Shown piece by piece: positions 27,152 through 36,042 of a stretch of DNA of 64,000 nt. The stretch comes from Planctomycetaceae bacterium (GTDB taxonomy: Bacteria > Planctomycetota > Phycisphaerae > SM23-33). The stretch is from positions 54,591 through 118,590 of the forward strand of contig JBDKTA010000048.1 in assembly GCA_039680605.1 (NCBI GenBank), given 5' to 3'. The first letter of the stretch is position 1. Each line of letters starts with the position of its first letter. Under the pieces are notes generated by a model. The model worked only from the letters and a program-made list of their open reading frames with translations, ran no database searches and had not been told where the DNA came from. The position numbers and the translations under genes were made by a program.

Positions 27152-28135
27152 ATGCCCAAGCGAGACTATTACGATGTTCTGGGCGTCGCCAAGGACGCCA
27201 CGAAAGACCAGATCAGGACGGCCTACCGCAAGCTGGCGCGGAAGGTCCATCCGGACGTGAACAAGAGCCCCGACGCGCCGGAGAAGTTCCGCGAGGCCAC
27301 CGAAGCGTATGAAGTGCTTTCGGACGAGGACAAGCGGCGGATGTACGACCGGTTCGGCCACGCAGGCCCGGGCATGGGCGGCGGACAGCGGCAAGGGCAG
27401 GCGCCGCCGCGCGGCGCGCCCGGGCAGGGCTTCGGCGGCGGGTTCGACTTTGAAGAAATCTTCGGGCGCCCCGGCGGCAGCACATATGCGGGCATGGGGC
27501 TGGACGAGATCCTCGACGCCCTGCGCGGCGGCGGGCGGCGCGAAGGCGGCGGCGCGGGCCGGCGCGGGGCGGCATGGCAAGGCGCCGACCTGCAATACGA
27601 TTTGACGCTGGAGTTTCTCCAGGCAATCCGCGGCGTGACGACGAGCATCCGCCTGCAGCGCCAGGACGGCGGGGGCAAGAGCCACACCGAAACCATCGAG
27701 GTGAAGATCCCGCCCGGGGTGCGCGACGGGCAGCAGATCCGCCTGCGCGGGCAGGGGCAGAGCGGACCGGGCGGCTCGGGCGACCTGTACATCGTTGCCC
27801 ATGTCCGCGAACACCCGTACTTCCGCCGCGAAGGCAACGACATCTACGTCGAGGTGCCCATCAGCATCACCGAGGCCGCCCTGGGCGCCGCCATCGACGC
27901 GCCGACCATCGACGGCATGACGCGCGTGCGCGTACCGGCCGGATCGAGCAGCGGGCGGCGCCTGCGGTTGCGGGGCAAGGGCGTTGCGGCGTCGGCCGGC
28001 GGCGAGGCGGGCGACCAGCACGTGCTGCTCAAGATCGTCGCCCCGGCCAACCTGACCGATCGCCAGCGCGAGCTGCTGGAGGAGTACGCCGGCCTTGCCG
28101 CGGACAATCCGCGAAAGGACGTCCCATGGGCATGA
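27152..28135 (+). CDS. cbpA: CbpA-type DnaJ co-chaperone
   Basis: A 327-residue J-domain protein. The J domain (about 5-70) has the HPD tripeptide at 33-35 that stimulates Hsp70 ATPase. A Gly/Phe-rich region (about 72-140) follows, then the two-lobed DnaJ C-terminal substrate domain with KIPPGVRDGQQIRLRGQG. There is no CxxCxGxG zinc-finger region, so this is the CbpA/DnaJ type II class rather than canonical DnaJ. A purine run GGGGGG lies upstream of ATG. The end overlaps the next gene by 10 bp. Confidence 0.93.
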   Translation: MPKRDYYDVLGVAKDATKDQIRTAYRKLARKVHPDVNKSPDAPEKFREATEAYEVLSDEDKRRMYDRFGHAGPGMGGGQRQGQAPPRGAPGQGFGGGFDFEEIFGRPGGSTYAGMGLDEILDALRGGGRREGGGAGRRGAAWQGADLQYDLTLEFLQAIRGVTTSIRLQRQDGGGKSHTETIEVKIPPGVRDGQQIRLRGQGQSGPGGSGDLYIVAHVREHPYFRREGNDIYVEVPISITEAALGAAIDAPTIDGMTRVRVPAGSSSGRRLRLRGKGVAASAGGEAGDQHVLLKIVAPANLTDRQRELLEEYAGLAADNPRKDVPWA

Positions 28136-28482
28136 CGCAATCCGGGCTGCTGCGGGCGATCAACTTCGCCATCGTGACGGTGGTGCTGGTGAGCCTTTGC
28201 TGCGGATTGGTGGGCATCATCATGCTCTCGGCCAACCCGGCGAAACCGCTGGCGGGCACGGCCGAGCAGATCGCCCTGCAGCAGGAATACCGCTACAAGA
28301 TGGCGTGGATCGCCACGGCGCTGCTGGGAATGACGGTGCTGCTGTTGGCATGGATGGTGATCCGCCACATGGCGCCGCGATGGAATCGTCCTCACAAGCC
28401 GCCCGGCAGCGACTACGTCGACGCCTGGAGCCTCGCCGGCCGCCGCGCCAAACCGATCGACCCCGACGAAGAGTTGTCATGA
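28126..28482 (+). CDS. Small two-helix membrane protein, unknown
   Basis: A 118-residue protein that I do not recognise. It has two transmembrane helices (about 13-35 and 62-83) with a short periplasmic loop, and a basic, proline-rich cytoplasmic tail ending in acidic residues. It starts inside the last codons of cbpA, so translation is coupled. No catalytic motif is visible. Confidence 0.65.
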   Translation: MGMTQSGLLRAINFAIVTVVLVSLCCGLVGIIMLSANPAKPLAGTAEQIALQQEYRYKMAWIATALLGMTVLLLAWMVIRHMAPRWNRPHKPPGSDYVDAWSLAGRRAKPIDPDEELS

Positions 28483-28554
28483 TGTTTTATTAGCGGCGGG
28501 GCCCGCCACGGCGGATCTTCGACTTGCCCCGCGCGTTGCGCTTGCGAATGCTCC

Positions 28555-28600
28555 CCATGGCGACGCGCCAAAAGCAAAAACGCGTGTCGCCATGCCACCC
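28555..28600 (-). repeat. GGTGGCATGGCG palindromic element, inverted copy with longer loop
   Basis: On the minus strand it begins GGGTGGCATGGCGACACGCG and ends TCGCCATGGG, matching the two copies at 25474 and 25625, but with a 10-15 bp T-rich insertion in the loop. It lies in the convergent gap after the small membrane protein. Confidence 0.75.
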
Positions 28601-28618
28601 ATCTGCGCCATGTGTCTT

Positions 28619-29413
28619 TTACTTACGAAAGATGCGCACGTCCTGCGGGCGCAGCGTCGTCGTGGTGCCTTCGCCTGACTGGATGACCGTCGTGTCGGCG
28701 GCCATCTGTGCCTTGCTGTAATACACGGGCAGGAGCTCGGCGCTGTCGTGCCAGGTCGTCGTGCGAAGGGTCGTCCGAATCAGCAGCGGCTGCCCGTTGG
28801 GCGAGACGCGATCGATCATGGTGGGGCGGCTGGAGAGAAAGGCCCACGCCCCGGTCGCCGCGGCCACTGAGAGCACCGCCACCGCCGTAAGGCGCAGCAG
28901 GGGGCGGGTGAAGAACAGGCACGCGCCTGCGGCCACCAGAAAGATCGTTCCGGCCCAGAACGTCAGTCGCAGCAATTCCGGGGGCCACGACGGGATCGCA
29001 TCCCACCACGGGGCGTAAAGCTCCGAGTCCAGCAACAGGTCGTTGCGGACCTGGTCGAGCTTCCACTGGATATCGGTTTTGCCGCTGGCTATGGCGGCGG
29101 CACTGGCGGAGGCATCCACCAGGAGCGTCACATCGTAGGTCTGAACTAGCGCGGCAGCGGGGAGAAGAACCGCGGTGGCGGTTTCCTGATGCGGGGCGAC
29201 GGAGAGCGGATAGATGAACGCCGGGCCGCCCTGTTGCCAGCGGAGCCTTACAGCGCGGGCGAGGGAATCGGTCTGGTTCTTGATCGTCAGCGTGGCGGGG
29301 CGGCGAAGGTTTTGCGGTTGTGGATCGGCCGGCGCCAGCCGCGCGGTCAGGCCTTGGGCCGCCGCGGCGGAGGTAACGCACAAAATCATCGCGATGGCGG
29401 CGTGCCGGGTCAT
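28619..29413 (-). CDS. Exported/membrane protein of the debranching-enzyme operon, unknown
   Basis: A 264-residue protein that I do not recognise. It has a signal peptide (about 1-20, ending SAAAAQG), an extracytoplasmic beta-rich domain, two transmembrane helices (about 152-172 and 177-194), and a C-terminal domain of about 65 residues. Its start overlaps the stop of the glycogen debranching enzyme gene (ATGA), placing it third in a minus-strand operon. Function cannot be inferred from the sequence. Confidence 0.65.
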   Translation of the reverse strand: MTRHAAIAMILCVTSAAAAQGLTARLAPADPQPQNLRRPATLTIKNQTDSLARAVRLRWQQGGPAFIYPLSVAPHQETATAVLLPAAALVQTYDVTLLVDASASAAAIASGKTDIQWKLDQVRNDLLLDSELYAPWWDAIPSWPPELLRLTFWAGTIFLVAAGACLFFTRPLLRLTAVAVLSVAAATGAWAFLSSRPTMIDRVSPNGQPLLIRTTLRTTTWHDSAELLPVYYSKAQMAADTTVIQSGEGTTTTLRPQDVRIFRK

Positions 29414-31533
29414 GCGTGTGGCCGCGGCTGCGCCGGGGCGCGCGACTGCAGCAGATGGCGAACGCGCAGCACTTCAGCGACGCTCCAGGCTTGGGCGATG
29501 CAGGCGCGCGGTTCGTGGGGCGCGTCGCCGTCGAAGATCTCGCTGATGTAGCCCATGCCCGCTTCGCTGAGATGGTCTTCGATGGCCAGTAGCCAGTGCT
29601 TGGCCTGCGCCCTCGCCAGTGGGCTGTTGTGATTGACCTTGAGGTACGCCTCGATGAACGGGCCGATCAGGAACGTCCAGACCGTGCCCTGGTGATAGGC
29701 GTGGTCGCGCTGCCATTGCGGTCCGGTACACTGCCCGCGGTAGTTTGGATCGTCCGGCGCGAGCGTTCGAAGACCATAGGGCGTCAGCAACTTCTGGGTG
29801 ACGACGTTGACGACGGCCGCCTGCTGCTCCGGCGACAGCGGGCTGTGCGGCAGCGAAACGGCGAAGACCTGGTTGGGGCGGATCGACGCGTCTTTGTATT
29901 CGGGATAGACGCAGTCGTAGCAGCAGCCGGCCTGCTCGTTCCAGAACGTGTTGACGAACGCCGCGGCGATCTGCTGGGCCTGGGCGGCGTACTGCCCGCC
30001 CTCGGAGGTGCCCTGGGCCAGGATGCGATGGATGCAGTACCACATCGCGTTGATCTCGACGGCCTTGCCGTGGCGGCTGGTGACGACGTGTCCGCCCATG
30101 GCCGCGTCCATCCAGGTCAACTGCGTGCCGGGCGAACCGCCCAGAAGCAGACCGTCGTCGGCCGTGGCGATCCCGAATCGCGTTCCGGTGCGGTACGCGG
30201 CGACGATCGTCTGGGCGGCGGGCAGGAGCGTGCTGTGCCAGAAGTCTTCGTCGCCGCTGGCGCGGCGGTACTGGTCCGCGGCGATGATGAACCACAGCGA
30301 CGCATCCATGCTGTTGTAGTGCGCGTCGCAGGTGCGATCGTCGAAACAGTTGGGGATCATGCCCTGCGACAGGGCGGCCGCGAACGTGCGGAAAACCTCG
30401 CGTGCTATATCGAAGCGGCGCGTGGTCAGCAGCAACCCGCCCAGCGAGATAAACGCGTCGCGCCCCCAGTCGGCGAACCAGTGGTACCCGGCCATGATCG
30501 TGCTTGAGGGCGTGCCGTCGGGCAGGTCTCGGCGCACGATGAAGGCTTCGGCGGCAGCCGCCAGGCGGCGCGTCGCTTCATCGGCGGTGTCGCCCACGCC
30601 GGCGACAAAACTCTGGATACGCTCGCGCCGCTGCTGTCGCAGCAGTTCAAAATCGGGTGCCACGCACAACTCCGTTGTACGTGTCCCTGACTGCGGGGAT
30701 TCGGGCAGCGCGGGCGGGACGCCCGCGGCACGCGCGGACGAGACGTCCGCGACACGGTCGGGGGGCATGGGCGAGACGCCCGTGCTACTGAGCGTGGCGG
30801 TCAATTGACACGACTGGCCGTCGGCGAGGTCGCAGGCGAACAGGCCCGGCGTGTAGAGGTCTTCGTTGGCGTCCTGTCCGCGTTGGGCTTCGACGCGATA
30901 ATGGAAACTGTACCACCAGTCGGGGGCCGGCTGGAATGTTGCACCGGGCACGCTCAGGCGCAGCACGTGCCCACCGGCCGCATCAGCGACGCTCACCACG
31001 CCTCCCTCACTGCCGCTGGTAAGGCTTGGGGCTCCTTCCATGCGGCGCAGATGGTGAAAGTCGCGCATGGCCGTCAGCGGGCGGATGTGCAGCCGCGCGG
31101 CGCCGCCTCGGAGGGTGTATCGGATGGCGGTCGTATTGGACCCGCGGGCCAGAAGGATTTCCTTGGTGAGTTCAACCGTGCCCAGGCGGAAGACGAACGT
31201 TGCCGCCAGATCGTTGCGAAACTCGGCCAGCAGCGGCAATCCGCGGGCCGACATCGTGCCGACGAACTCGTGGTTGCCCAGTTCGTGTCCGGCCCCATCA
31301 ATGAAGAGTTCTTCCGTCACGTTCGACAGCGCCACGACGCGCCCGACCGGCGGGGCGGTCGCCGCCACCAGCAGACCGTGGTACCGCCGCGTGTTGCATC
31401 CCACGGCCGTGCCCGAAGCGTACGAGCCCGTGCCGCTGGTCATCAGCCATTCCAGCGAGAGCAGGCGGTCGAGGTCGGCGCCCTGGCAGGGCACGATCTG
31501 AGGCGACGGTAGCGGTCGTGTGGACTCGTTCAT
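29410..31533 (-). CDS. Glycogen debranching enzyme (amylo-alpha-1,6-glucosidase type)
   Basis: A 707-residue protein of the archaeal/bacterial glycogen debranching family. The N-terminal beta domain opens with EWLMTSGTGSYASGTAVGCNTRRYHGLLVA, the usual family start. The C-terminal (alpha/alpha)6 barrel has GYHWFADWGRDAFISLGGLLL near residue 350 and QWQRDHAYHQGTVWTFLIGPF near 600, which surround the active site. It removes alpha-1,6 branches from glycogen-like polymers. Residues about 246-275 are encoded by three palindromic repeat units and look like an in-frame insertion in the linker between the two domains. It overlaps both neighbours by 4 bp. Confidence 0.92.
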   Translation of the reverse strand: MNESTRPLPSPQIVPCQGADLDRLLSLEWLMTSGTGSYASGTAVGCNTRRYHGLLVAATAPPVGRVVALSNVTEELFIDGAGHELGNHEFVGTMSARGLPLLAEFRNDLAATFVFRLGTVELTKEILLARGSNTTAIRYTLRGGAARLHIRPLTAMRDFHHLRRMEGAPSLTSGSEGGVVSVADAAGGHVLRLSVPGATFQPAPDWWYSFHYRVEAQRGQDANEDLYTPGLFACDLADGQSCQLTATLSSTGVSPMPPDRVADVSSARAAGVPPALPESPQSGTRTTELCVAPDFELLRQQRRERIQSFVAGVGDTADEATRRLAAAAEAFIVRRDLPDGTPSSTIMAGYHWFADWGRDAFISLGGLLLTTRRFDIAREVFRTFAAALSQGMIPNCFDDRTCDAHYNSMDASLWFIIAADQYRRASGDEDFWHSTLLPAAQTIVAAYRTGTRFGIATADDGLLLGGSPGTQLTWMDAAMGGHVVTSRHGKAVEINAMWYCIHRILAQGTSEGGQYAAQAQQIAAAFVNTFWNEQAGCCYDCVYPEYKDASIRPNQVFAVSLPHSPLSPEQQAAVVNVVTQKLLTPYGLRTLAPDDPNYRGQCTGPQWQRDHAYHQGTVWTFLIGPFIEAYLKVNHNSPLARAQAKHWLLAIEDHLSEAGMGYISEIFDGDAPHEPRACIAQAWSVAEVLRVRHLLQSRAPAQPRPHA
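30709..30785 (-). repeat. Three translated palindromic units in the debranching enzyme gene
   Basis: GCGGGCGGGACGCCCGC (30710-30726), GCGGACGAGACGTCCGC (30734-30750) and GCATGGGCGAGACGCCCGTGC (30765-30785), each a hairpin around GGGAC or GAGAC. On the coding strand they give peptide words such as GVSPMPP, VADVSSARA and GVPPALP. These match the words in the pseudopilin leader at 12662. Confidence 0.85.
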
Positions 31534-33509
31534 GGATTATGTACCGGCACGGCCGCGCGGTGTACGGCCGAATTGAACTGCCTGAGCGACTCCCGCAGCC
31601 GCGTGCAGGCCCAGGCGATGTAGGCGGTCGTGTGGGCGGGTTTTCCGCGGCGCTCGGTCATGAGGCCGTCGTGGACTGCCTCGATGAACACGTTCACCTC
31701 ATCGGCCGACAGGGCGGTGGGGCGCTGAGCCCAGGCCGTCAGTTCGTCATGAACGCGTCGATGGCGGCGGCTGGTCTGGTACTGCTCTGCCGTCAGGAAG
31801 GTTCCTGGGCAGTAGGTAATCTGGATGCCCTTGAGGGCCATGGCGATGGTTTCGTAGTTGAACCGCGGGGCCAGCCGCATGAACTTGAACTGCTGGACGT
31901 ACCGTCCGCCGGCGTCGGGCGTGGCGACGCCGTCGTGGCGGCCGGTGCCGCCGGGGCTGCTGCGGCGGCGCGAGATATCGGAAAACAGCATGTGCGGCGT
32001 GGTGCTCTTGTCGGCGCCGGTGGGCAGGTTGCTTCCGACGATCTCGCCGTCGGCCAGGCGGCTGATGCGAAGGCGTCCGTCGGAATCCGCGGCCAGGTCG
32101 CCCACGAGGGCGAAGAGGCACTTGAAGACGTCCAGCGGCAGCAGGCGGTCGCGCACCGGGCGGTGCTGGCGGCGCAGTTGCAGCGAGATGTGCAGGCTGT
32201 GCGGTTTGACGGCGAAGAACATCATCGTTTCCTGGATCAACTGGTTGAGCAGCCACGGGTCGTGCGTCAGCGGTTGCGAGAGGTTCTCGGTGATCGAGAC
32301 GTTGCCCAGAGCGGCTTCGAAGAACCCGCGCCGCTGTCGCCCCGGGGCTTTCTCGCGATGGTCGTCGACATGCCCGCCGAGCTTCCAGGTCAGCGCGTCC
32401 AGGGCAAAGTCGCCAAAGTAGAAGAACCCGTCGTACTGCGCGTCGCGGGCGTTGTGAGACTGCGGGTCGGAGATCACCGCGTTGCCAATGTTGGAGAACT
32501 CCAGCTCCGCGCCCAGGGGAATGTGCCCGCCGCCCATGTGCTCGCGGATGAAGGCGATGTGCGGCTTGATGTCGTCGGGATTGAAGATCACATCCGCGGC
32601 CGTCACCGCCCATCGCACGTAGTCGACCAGATGGCTGGCGGCGAAGTTGGTCTCGGCCATGCAGTCATGCACCAGCAGATACACGAAGCTCGCGCTTTCG
32701 TTGAGGACGCGCAGGGCCGCCAGCGAGCTGACGGTGCGCCCGTAGTATTCCGGGCCGGAGCGCATCTGTTCGAGTTCGTAGCGGAACTCGCGCTGGATGC
32801 GTTCTTCGAACTCGTTGAAGATGACCTGTCGCAGGATCATGCCCAGGTAGTGCCCGGCGATGGCGGCGGCGTTTTCCTGGCGGGCGGCCACGGAGAAGTC
32901 GGGCAGCGGGCGGTCCTGCAGGGAATGGCGGATCGCATAGTCGCTGATGCCGCCGGCGTCGAAGTGTTGGCGCACGAGGTCGCGGATGGTGGTGCCGTGC
33001 AGTTCCGCCACCGCGCGGCGGACCGTCGCCTTGCTGGTCTTGAGCTGGCGAAGTTCGGTTTCGGCCAGCGCCGCGTCGATCTTTTCCCCCAGCAGCACTT
33101 CCTGCTTGAGCGGGTCGGCGAAGCTGTATCCGAACGCCAGCTCAATCTTCTTGGTGTCGGCGATGAAGACCATGGCTTTTTCCGTTCCGGCGGCGGTCTG
33201 GACGGGCATGGTCCGGCGGCGGTAGTTGCGGCCTTCGTAGCGTCGAAGGGGTTTGAGGTCGCTGACGGGCAGCGGGCCGACGATGTAGCCCTGGATGCGC
33301 CCGTGCGGCGAGGGCACGGCGTAGAGATACGTGTGATCGGGGCTGACCTTCTTGTAACCCGTCAGCACCGCCTCGCGCGCGAGCACGCGGTCGTCGGCGT
33401 GAACTGTGTGCGGGTCGGTGGTCAGATGCTTGCCCAGCACCGCGCGAAAGACCCACGGGTTGGTGAGCGTGCCGTAAATGAACAGGTTGAATGAAGTCGC
33501 CTTGGCCAT
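31530..33509 (-). CDS. Gamma-glutamylcyclotransferase/amidoligase-like fusion protein
   Basis: A 659-residue two-part protein. Residues 5-120 form an AIG2/GGCT fold: the YGTL turn at 12-15, and YEGRNYRRR with Glu92 as the likely acid/base that cyclises gamma-glutamyl amines to 5-oxoproline. The large remainder is not clearly assigned. It contains GAELEF at about 332-337, with paired glutamates, and HSLHISL at about 437-443, a layout resembling the metal/ATP-binding ExE and HxH motifs of glutamine-synthetase-fold amidoligases, a family often linked to AIG2 domains. I infer a bond-forming plus bond-releasing enzyme on gamma-glutamyl compounds. A longer start at 33581 is possible. It leads the debranching-enzyme operon. 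Confidence 0.62.
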   Translation of the reverse strand: MAKATSFNLFIYGTLTNPWVFRAVLGKHLTTDPHTVHADDRVLAREAVLTGYKKVSPDHTYLYAVPSPHGRIQGYIVGPLPVSDLKPLRRYEGRNYRRRTMPVQTAAGTEKAMVFIADTKKIELAFGYSFADPLKQEVLLGEKIDAALAETELRQLKTSKATVRRAVAELHGTTIRDLVRQHFDAGGISDYAIRHSLQDRPLPDFSVAARQENAAAIAGHYLGMILRQVIFNEFEERIQREFRYELEQMRSGPEYYGRTVSSLAALRVLNESASFVYLLVHDCMAETNFAASHLVDYVRWAVTAADVIFNPDDIKPHIAFIREHMGGGHIPLGAELEFSNIGNAVISDPQSHNARDAQYDGFFYFGDFALDALTWKLGGHVDDHREKAPGRQRRGFFEAALGNVSITENLSQPLTHDPWLLNQLIQETMMFFAVKPHSLHISLQLRRQHRPVRDRLLPLDVFKCLFALVGDLAADSDGRLRISRLADGEIVGSNLPTGADKSTTPHMLFSDISRRRSSPGGTGRHDGVATPDAGGRYVQQFKFMRLAPRFNYETIAMALKGIQITYCPGTFLTAEQYQTSRRHRRVHDELTAWAQRPTALSADEVNVFIEAVHDGLMTERRGKPAHTTAYIAWACTRLRESLRQFNSAVHRAAVPVHNP

Positions 33510-33612
33510 ACACGTTTCATGCGGCGTGGCTTCCCGACCATGCTCCCTGGCATTGCCGCGCCTGTCATTGTATCCGCTCACGTGCGCTGCGGCAAAGCGT
33601 TACAATGGCGCC

Positions 33613-34614
33613 ATGCCCCGCGTCGATCGAAGCCGACCCATGCCCGTCAAGTACTGGTCCTCGGCAGGACTGGTCTTGACGTACAACTGCACCGCCGCCT
33701 GTGCGTCGTGTTACCTCGGGTGCTCGCCGCGGGGCGATGAATCCATCGACGTCGAGACGGCGCTGGAACACTGGCGGCAGTTGGCCGCCGCGTCGCCGCA
33801 CCGATGCCGGATCCACCTCACCGGCGGCGAACCGTTCACCGATTGGCCCGGGCTGATCGACCTGTGCCGCCGCGCCCAGCGCGAGGCACTGCGCCCGCTG
33901 GAGAAGGTAGAGACCAACGCGTCGTGGGCGCAGGATGAAGCGGTGGTGGCCCAGCGGGTGCGGGAACTGGACGAGGCGGGCATGGAAACGCTGGCGATCT
34001 CGGCCGACCCGTACCACCAGCAGTTCGTGCCCATCGAGCGCTGCCGCCTGGCTGCGCGTGTGGCCGCGGCGCTGCTGGGGCCTGCCCGCGTGCAGGTGCG
34101 GTGGCGCGACTGGCTCGATGACGGATTCGACACCGCGCCGATGAGCGGCGCGGACCGGGTGAAACTTTTCGCCCGCTATGCCGCCGGCGGGCGCGATCGC
34201 CTCAGCGGCCGTGCCGCCGCCTCGCTCGCCGCCCATCTGCCGCTCAGGGATTTCTCGGAATTTGCCGATAAACCCTGCAGTGAAATGTTGCTGCGAGGCC
34301 GCGGCGTACACGTGGACCCCCGCGGGCGAATCATGCCCGGAACGTGCGCGGGACTCGTGCTTGGAGTCATCGGCCCCCACGCCACCGTCAGCGATATCTG
34401 GCATGCCTTGGCGCAGGAGTTGCCCGACAGGGCGGTTCTGTCGCGGTTGTGCCGCGGCGGTCCGGAAGAACTGGCGCGGTACGCGATGGACCTGGGATTT
34501 ATCCCGCGGCAAGGGTACTGCAGCAAGTGCCATCTGTGCTGGGACGTGCGAGCGTTCCTGCACGCCCGAGGCGCGGGGGAGTTGGAGCCCGCATGGATGT
34601 ACGACGTGATATAA
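33613..34614 (+). CDS. Radical SAM protein
   Basis: A 333-residue radical SAM enzyme. The cluster motif is CTAACASC (Cys26, Cys30, Cys33, CX3CX2C), followed by the glycine-rich HLTGGEPFTDW that binds SAM. The C-terminal region has further cysteines, including CSKCHLCW near residue 305, which may hold an auxiliary cluster as in SPASM-type proteins. The substrate is unknown. It diverges from the GGCT/amidoligase-like gene with 103 bp between starts. ATG 33613 gives a normal N-terminus before the motif; ATG 33640 is an alternative. Confidence 0.82.
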   Translation: MPRVDRSRPMPVKYWSSAGLVLTYNCTAACASCYLGCSPRGDESIDVETALEHWRQLAAASPHRCRIHLTGGEPFTDWPGLIDLCRRAQREALRPLEKVETNASWAQDEAVVAQRVRELDEAGMETLAISADPYHQQFVPIERCRLAARVAAALLGPARVQVRWRDWLDDGFDTAPMSGADRVKLFARYAAGGRDRLSGRAAASLAAHLPLRDFSEFADKPCSEMLLRGRGVHVDPRGRIMPGTCAGLVLGVIGPHATVSDIWHALAQELPDRAVLSRLCRGGPEELARYAMDLGFIPRQGYCSKCHLCWDVRAFLHARGAGELEPAWMYDVI

Positions 34615-34640
34615 TGCAACACAGGAATTACAGTTGCGAC

Positions 34641-34669
34641 TTGACGCAAGGCACGGTAGCACGTATATG
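34641..34669 (+). promoter_or_regulatory. Sigma-70-type promoter of the Ser/Thr kinase
   Basis: TTGACG (34641-34646), 17-bp spacer, TATATG (34664-34669), 80 bp before the kinase ATG. Five of six and four of six matches to consensus with ideal spacing. Confidence 0.55.
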
Positions 34670-34749
34670 AGCCTTTTCCTTTTGAGTCTCCGGCGCGGTT
34701 TCCGCCAGGATGGCGCGACCCGCCTGAGCATGTCCGGGAAAGTGTGATT

Positions 34750-35976
34750 ATGACGCAGCACGGCGATAAAGGCCGGTCCGATGGTTCCATGGACACCGAA
34801 CTGAGCCGGTTGGTGGTCGAGCGGAATCTGGCGACGACGGAGGAACTGCAGCATTGCCTCAGCCGCCAGACGTCTGACAAAAATATGACGTTGGCCGACG
34901 TGCTGATCAACGAGGGCGTCGTCACGCGCCGCCAGATTGACCGCCTCAAGCAGAGCATCGAAGACCGGCGCCGCCAGCAGATCCCCGGCTACCAGTTGCT
35001 CGATAAACTCGGCGCCGGGGCGATGGCGACCGTCTTCCGGGCCAAGCAGCTCAGCCTCGACCGCATGGTGGCCGTCAAGGTGCTGCCCCGCAAGCTCTCC
35101 GAGAACGCCGAATACGTCGAGCGGTTCTATCGCGAGGGCAAAGCCGCCGCCCGCCTCAACCACCCCAACATCGTCCAGGCCTTCGACGTCGGCGAGAACG
35201 CCGGATATCACTACTTCGTCATGGAGTACGTCGAGGGGCACACCCTGTGGGACGAGCTGGCCTCGGGCAAGGTCTTCTCCGAAGCCGAAGCGCTCAAGGT
35301 CATCATCCAGATCGCCCGCGCGCTGGAGCACGCGCACAAGCAGGGGCTCATTCACCGCGACGTCAAGCCCAAGAATATCATGGTCACCCCAGACGGTACG
35401 TGCAAGCTGGCCGACATGGGACTGGCCCGCCAGGCCGCCGATGAGAAAATCGCCGTCGAGGAAGCCGGAAGGGCCTTTGGCACGCCGTATTACATCAGCC
35501 CCGAGCAGATCCGCGGCGAGGCCAATATCGACTTCCGCGCCGACATCTACTCCCTCGGCGCCACCCTCTACCACCTGCTGACCGGGCAGGTCCCCTTTGA
35601 AGCCCCCACGCCCCTGGCCGTCATGCAGAAGCACCTGAAGGAAGACCTGATTCCTCCCGACCACATCAATGCGGGCCTCTCTGCCGGCATCGGCGAGGTC
35701 GTCGAGGTCATGATGGCCAAGGACCGCAAACGACGCTATGCCTCAACAACCGACTTGCTGCTGGACCTGGAAGCCATCGCCGCGGGCGAAGCCCCGCTCC
35801 AGGCCCGCAAGCAGATCGACGCCGACCTGCTGACCGCCCTGGACCAGCGGGAGGACGCCGCGGCCGAAAAGACCGTCGAGGTCGCCGCGCCCAACAATCT
35901 GCTGGTGTACCTGATAATCGCTTTGGCGGCTCTGGCGGTGAGCCTGATCGTCAACATCATCCTGGCCGTGACCTGA
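34750..35976 (+). CDS. Membrane-anchored Ser/Thr protein kinase with a GspE-N-like domain
   Basis: A 408-residue Hanks-type kinase. Residues 15-70 repeat an L..L(V/I)...G..T...L pattern resembling the N-terminal (MshEN/T2SSE_N) domain of the GspE-like ATPase at 23751. The kinase domain (about 81-345) has the glycine loop LGAGAMATVF, Lys110, Glu129, the catalytic loop HRDVKPKN (202-209) and a metal-binding DMG (222-224) instead of DFG. A single transmembrane helix (about 383-404) ends the protein with almost no exterior domain. Neighbours are a STAS protein and an RsbW-like kinase, so it probably feeds a partner-switching pathway. Confidence 0.9.
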   Translation: MTQHGDKGRSDGSMDTELSRLVVERNLATTEELQHCLSRQTSDKNMTLADVLINEGVVTRRQIDRLKQSIEDRRRQQIPGYQLLDKLGAGAMATVFRAKQLSLDRMVAVKVLPRKLSENAEYVERFYREGKAAARLNHPNIVQAFDVGENAGYHYFVMEYVEGHTLWDELASGKVFSEAEALKVIIQIARALEHAHKQGLIHRDVKPKNIMVTPDGTCKLADMGLARQAADEKIAVEEAGRAFGTPYYISPEQIRGEANIDFRADIYSLGATLYHLLTGQVPFEAPTPLAVMQKHLKEDLIPPDHINAGLSAGIGEVVEVMMAKDRKRRYASTTDLLLDLEAIAAGEAPLQARKQIDADLLTALDQREDAAAEKTVEVAAPNNLLVYLIIALAALAVSLIVNIILAVT

Positions 35977-35989
35977 GCTTGCGGCAAGG

Positions 35990-36018
35990 TTGACACGATG
36001 GTCTGGGATACGTAGGAT
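35990..36018 (+). promoter_or_regulatory. Sigma-70-type promoter of the STAS gene
   Basis: Perfect TTGACA (35990-35995), 17-bp spacer, TAGGAT (36013-36018). The predicted start site lies about 20 bp before the ATG at 36043, leaving room for AAGGAG. It would allow the STAS/RsbW pair to be expressed apart from the kinase. Confidence 0.6.
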
Positions 36019-36042
36019 TCGACGCAACCCAAGGAGTTGGAC

